This document shows, in pieces, positions 44,899 to 46,736 of a stretch of DNA of 46,736 bases. The translations under genes and the position numbers were made by a program. Each line of letters starts with the position of its first letter. Positions within the stretch are counted from its first letter, which is position 1. Under the pieces are notes generated by a model. The model saw nothing but the letters and a program-made list of their open reading frames with translations, did not search any database and had not been told where the DNA came from. The stretch comes from Treponema sp. (GTDB taxonomy: Bacteria; Spirochaetota; Spirochaetia; Treponematales; Treponemataceae), in NCBI GenBank assembly GCA_018385415.1, contig JAHAZA010000026.1:1-46736 (forward strand), in the 5' to 3' direction.

Positions 44899-44945
44899 TT
44901 TTCATTCCGCAAAATCAAAAAATTCTTGAAAATGCGGAATGAAAA
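44899..44945. repeat. Inverted repeat 2 around the ATPase promoter
   Basis: TTTTCATTCCGCA (44899-44911) and TGCGGAATGAAAA (44933-44945), perfect 13-bp arms with a 21-bp spacer. The -35 hexamer lies in the spacer and the -10 starts 4 bp after the right arm, so a bound protein would block the promoter. Confidence 0.9.
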
Positions 44946-44954
44946 GTGTATAAT
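44926..44954 (+). promoter_or_regulatory. ATPase promoter, predicted leaderless
   Basis: TTGAAA (44926-44931), 17-nt spacer, TATAAT (44949-44954), then 6 nt to ATG 44961. There is no SD. Transcription should start at the ATG. Confidence 0.7.
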
Positions 44955-44960
44955 GCTCCT

Positions 44961-46157
44961 ATGAAAGTATTGGAAAGACAGGATTTTCTGCAAAAACTTA
45001 TTAATACAATTTACACTCCCGACATAAAAGTCATAACAGGGATTCGGCGAAGCGGAAAAACTAAGCTTCTGGAGCTCTTTATTGAATATCTTAAAAATCA
45101 GTTTCCAGATGCAAATATCATTCACATCAATTATAACCTCTTTCAATTTTCAACTCTGAAAAATGCCGCTGCTTTGAATGAATATGTTGAAAATCTTTAT
45201 GCTCCAAACAAGGAAAATTTTCTTTTGGTAGATGAAGTCCAGCTCTGCAAGGATTTTGAACATGCGGTGAATTCTTTTCACGCTTCAGAAAAATATCACA
45301 TATATCTGACAGGCTCCAATGCCTTTTTGCTTTCAAATGATTTGGCCACACTGTTCACCGGCAGAACTTTTTCAATAGAGGTTTTTCCTTTCAGCTTTAA
45401 GGAGTTTGTTGCCTATTTTGACTGCAAGGATTTGCAGCAGGCCTTTGACCGTTTTGTAATGGAAGGCGGAATGTCGGGTTCTTATCTGTATGATTCTCTT
45501 GATGATAAATATAATTATTTGAATGAAGTTTTTGAAACTTTGATTGTCCGTGATATTCAGCAAAAATACAAAATAAAAAATCTTCCCCTCCTGGACATGC
45601 TGAATGATTTTCTTGTTGATAACATTTCCTCTGAAATTTCTGCAAGAAGCCTTGCAAAAACTTTGACTTCAAAAGGCAGCAAAGTTGATGATAAAACGGT
45701 TTCTTCCTATGTAAAATATCTTTGTGCCTCTTTCGCCTTTTACAAAATCCGACGCTACAATATAAAAGGAAAAAAATATCTTGCAAGTCAGGACAAGTAT
45801 TATCTTGCTGACCATTCTTTTAAATATGCAAAACTCGGAACTAAAAACTTGGACTATGGGCGGATTTACGAAAACATAGTCTGCATAGAACTTTTACGCA
45901 GAGGCTATGAAGTTTACACGGGAGTGCTTTACCAAAAAGAAATTGATTTTGTGGCCGTAAAAAGAAATGAGAAAATCTACATTCAGGTGAGCGACGACAT
46001 TTCCCGGGCGGACACAATGGAAAGGGAAGGTTCCCCTCTTTTGAGCATAAAAGATGCTTATCCAAAAATGATTATTGCACGGACAAAACACCCGGCCTAT
46101 CAATATGAAGGAATAGCGGTGTGGGATATTGCGGAATGGTTGATATGTTCTACTTAA
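44961..46157 (+). CDS. AAA ATPase with DUF4143 C-terminal domain
   Basis: A 398-residue predicted ATPase. Walker A is GIRRSGKT (residues 27-34), Walker B is FLLVDEVQ (87-94; Asp91, Glu92) and sensor 1 is LTGSN (116-120). The C-terminal DUF4143-type part has the nuclease-like EIDFVAVKRNEKIYIQV with Gln where an active PD-(D/E)XK enzyme would need Glu/Lys, which is common in this family. I start at ATG 44961 rather than five codons earlier, as the promoter overlaps those codons. Such ATPases are often mobile and multi-copy; their role is unknown. Confidence 0.88.
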   Translation: MKVLERQDFLQKLINTIYTPDIKVITGIRRSGKTKLLELFIEYLKNQFPDANIIHINYNLFQFSTLKNAAALNEYVENLYAPNKENFLLVDEVQLCKDFEHAVNSFHASEKYHIYLTGSNAFLLSNDLATLFTGRTFSIEVFPFSFKEFVAYFDCKDLQQAFDRFVMEGGMSGSYLYDSLDDKYNYLNEVFETLIVRDIQQKYKIKNLPLLDMLNDFLVDNISSEISARSLAKTLTSKGSKVDDKTVSSYVKYLCASFAFYKIRRYNIKGKKYLASQDKYYLADHSFKYAKLGTKNLDYGRIYENIVCIELLRRGYEVYTGVLYQKEIDFVAVKRNEKIYIQVSDDISRADTMEREGSPLLSIKDAYPKMIIARTKHPAYQYEGIAVWDIAEWLICST

Positions 46158-46180
46158 TATTACTTTTAAATTAAGCTATA

Positions 46181-46316
46181 CTAATATAAATTTATTTTGG
46201 GATAATAACATTCTTTGTAGTAAAACAATTTATCAAATGAATCTTTGAAATGAAATAATTCATCGTCTTTTGCAAAAATACCGAAGGTCATGAATGTATA
46301 AAGCGTTCTTCTTCAT
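46181..46316 (-). pseudogene. Broken small gene with intact ribosome binding site
   Basis: On the minus strand GGAGG (46326-46322) lies 5 nt before ATG 46316, but that frame stops after 18 codons. A second frame, which overlaps it, reads MTFGIFAKDDELFHFKDSF from 46291 to a TAG at 46181 (36 codons). A single-base indel in the first few codons would merge them. No family recognised. Confidence 0.5.
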
Positions 46317-46456
46317 ATTTTCCTCCAATATTAAGAGTATAAATTATTGAATTCTTGAACAAATTTACAACTTAACCAGCATGTTTTTCAAGAGTCTTAA
46401 AGGAAAATTTGATGTATGAATTTCTTATTTCAAAGTTCATAAAGCAGATTGTAACC

Positions 46457-46736
46457 TTAGTTTCTTATAAAACCCTTATCCTGTTCAGGAATGTTATCGT
46501 CTGAAACAAAACGTTCAATTGTCATGTGCAGGTCGTATTTTTCGCGAAGCTCAGCAATTGTTTTCATCATTGGTGTGGCGTGATGCTGATCAATCGCTTG
46601 TTGATTTTTCCAGGAGTCGATTAAGAGGATGGTTTCGTTTGAGTCATCGCTGTCGGCGGTTTCGCCAAAAGGAAGGTAATACTCATAGCGAAGGTTTCCT
46701 TTTTCTGCGCGGATTTTTTCAACAGTTCCGCTGGAA
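46457..46736 (-). CDS. Antibiotic biosynthesis monooxygenase-like protein, 5' partial
   Basis: The last 92 codons of a gene that continues beyond the right edge; the start is outside the window. The sequence has EKGNLRYEYYLPFGE, LIDSWKNQQAIDQHHATPMM and KTIAELREKYDLHMTIERF, matching the ABM/quinol monooxygenase-like fold. These small dimeric proteins act on quinones or similar compounds; the substrate is not evident. Confidence 0.75.
   Translation of the reverse strand, partial: SSGTVEKIRAEKGNLRYEYYLPFGETADSDDSNETILLIDSWKNQQAIDQHHATPMMKTIAELREKYDLHMTIERFVSDDNIPEQDKGFIRN

Noticed and set aside
46127..46137. GCGGAAT at the ATPase 3' end as a fifth operator site
   Set aside because: It encodes conserved Ala-Glu-Trp in frame and has no partner arm nearby, so it is likely chance.
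1..46736. CRISPR arrays, tRNA and rRNA genes, insertion sequences
   Set aside because: No regularly spaced direct repeats, cloverleaf/TPsiC-type sequences, transposase motifs or rRNA-like blocks were seen in any intergenic stretch.

Overview
The window is AT-rich, densely coded bacterial chromosome that most likely comes from a Treponema-type spirochaete, probably of the anaerobic gut, rumen or oral group. That placement is inference. It rests on the adjacent TIGR03546/TIGR03545 pair, a double cyclic-nucleotide-binding protein, a PilZ protein, many lipoproteins with relaxed lipoboxes, a dCache-type chemoreceptor, membrane diguanylate cyclases and an oxygen-labile [4Fe-4S]-type dihydroxy-acid dehydratase. 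No rRNA, tRNA, CRISPR array, prophage or insertion sequence was seen.

Layout. 1-7.7 kb: ilvD with a terminator, then a forward run of TIGR03546, TIGR03545, uppP and nnr, converging on a Nudix hydrolase. 7.8-12.3 kb: a cytidylate-kinase-like protein fused to a BON-like tail, a four-helix membrane protein, a CDP-alcohol phosphatidyltransferase and a methyl-accepting chemotaxis protein flanked by strong hairpins. 12.3-17.6 kb (minus): a lipoprotein, a large membrane-anchored protein with a propeller-like tail and a MATE transporter. 17.6-25.2 kb: gatC-gatA, a minus-strand ECF sigma/anti-sigma/TIG-transglutaminase-like operon, cysS, and divergent murB. 25.3-34.5 kb: the cNMP protein, an exported protein and a DUF192 lipoprotein; then, on minus, TPR, PilZ, phosphodiester glycosidase, serine protease, XRE-cupin regulator and an unknown protein. 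34.5-38.4 kb: a vWA protein and a minus operon of two diguanylate cyclases plus a TPR lipoprotein. 38.4-44.3 kb: a zur-like gene behind two tandem operators, znuA, sstT, gatB and a NagZ-like lipoprotein. 44.3-46.7 kb: an accessory segment with two broken small genes, a 59-codon ORF, an AAA/DUF4143 ATPase behind a striking array of inverted repeats, and the end of a monooxygenase-like gene.

How the genes fit together. Several groups concern the envelope: uppP and murB (peptidoglycan), the NagZ-like enzyme (muropeptide turnover), the phosphatidyltransferase (phospholipid), the ECF operon, and the protease/phosphodiester glycosidase pair. A second theme is second-messenger signalling: two diguanylate cyclases, a PilZ effector, a cNMP protein and the MCP. 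gatCA and gatB, whose products form one enzyme, lie about 22 kb apart.

Most notable observations. (1) At least eight genes without a Shine-Dalgarno have a sigma-70-like -10 hexamer ending only 6-8 nt before the start codon, which predicts leaderless mRNAs. (2) The ATPase promoter is embedded in two long, regularly spaced inverted repeats. (3) The zur-like gene has two tandem copies of a TTGCAA palindrome over its promoter. (4) The transglutaminase-like protein of the sigma operon has Ala where the catalytic Cys should be. (5) Two well-signalled small genes near the ATPase frameshift shortly after their starts.
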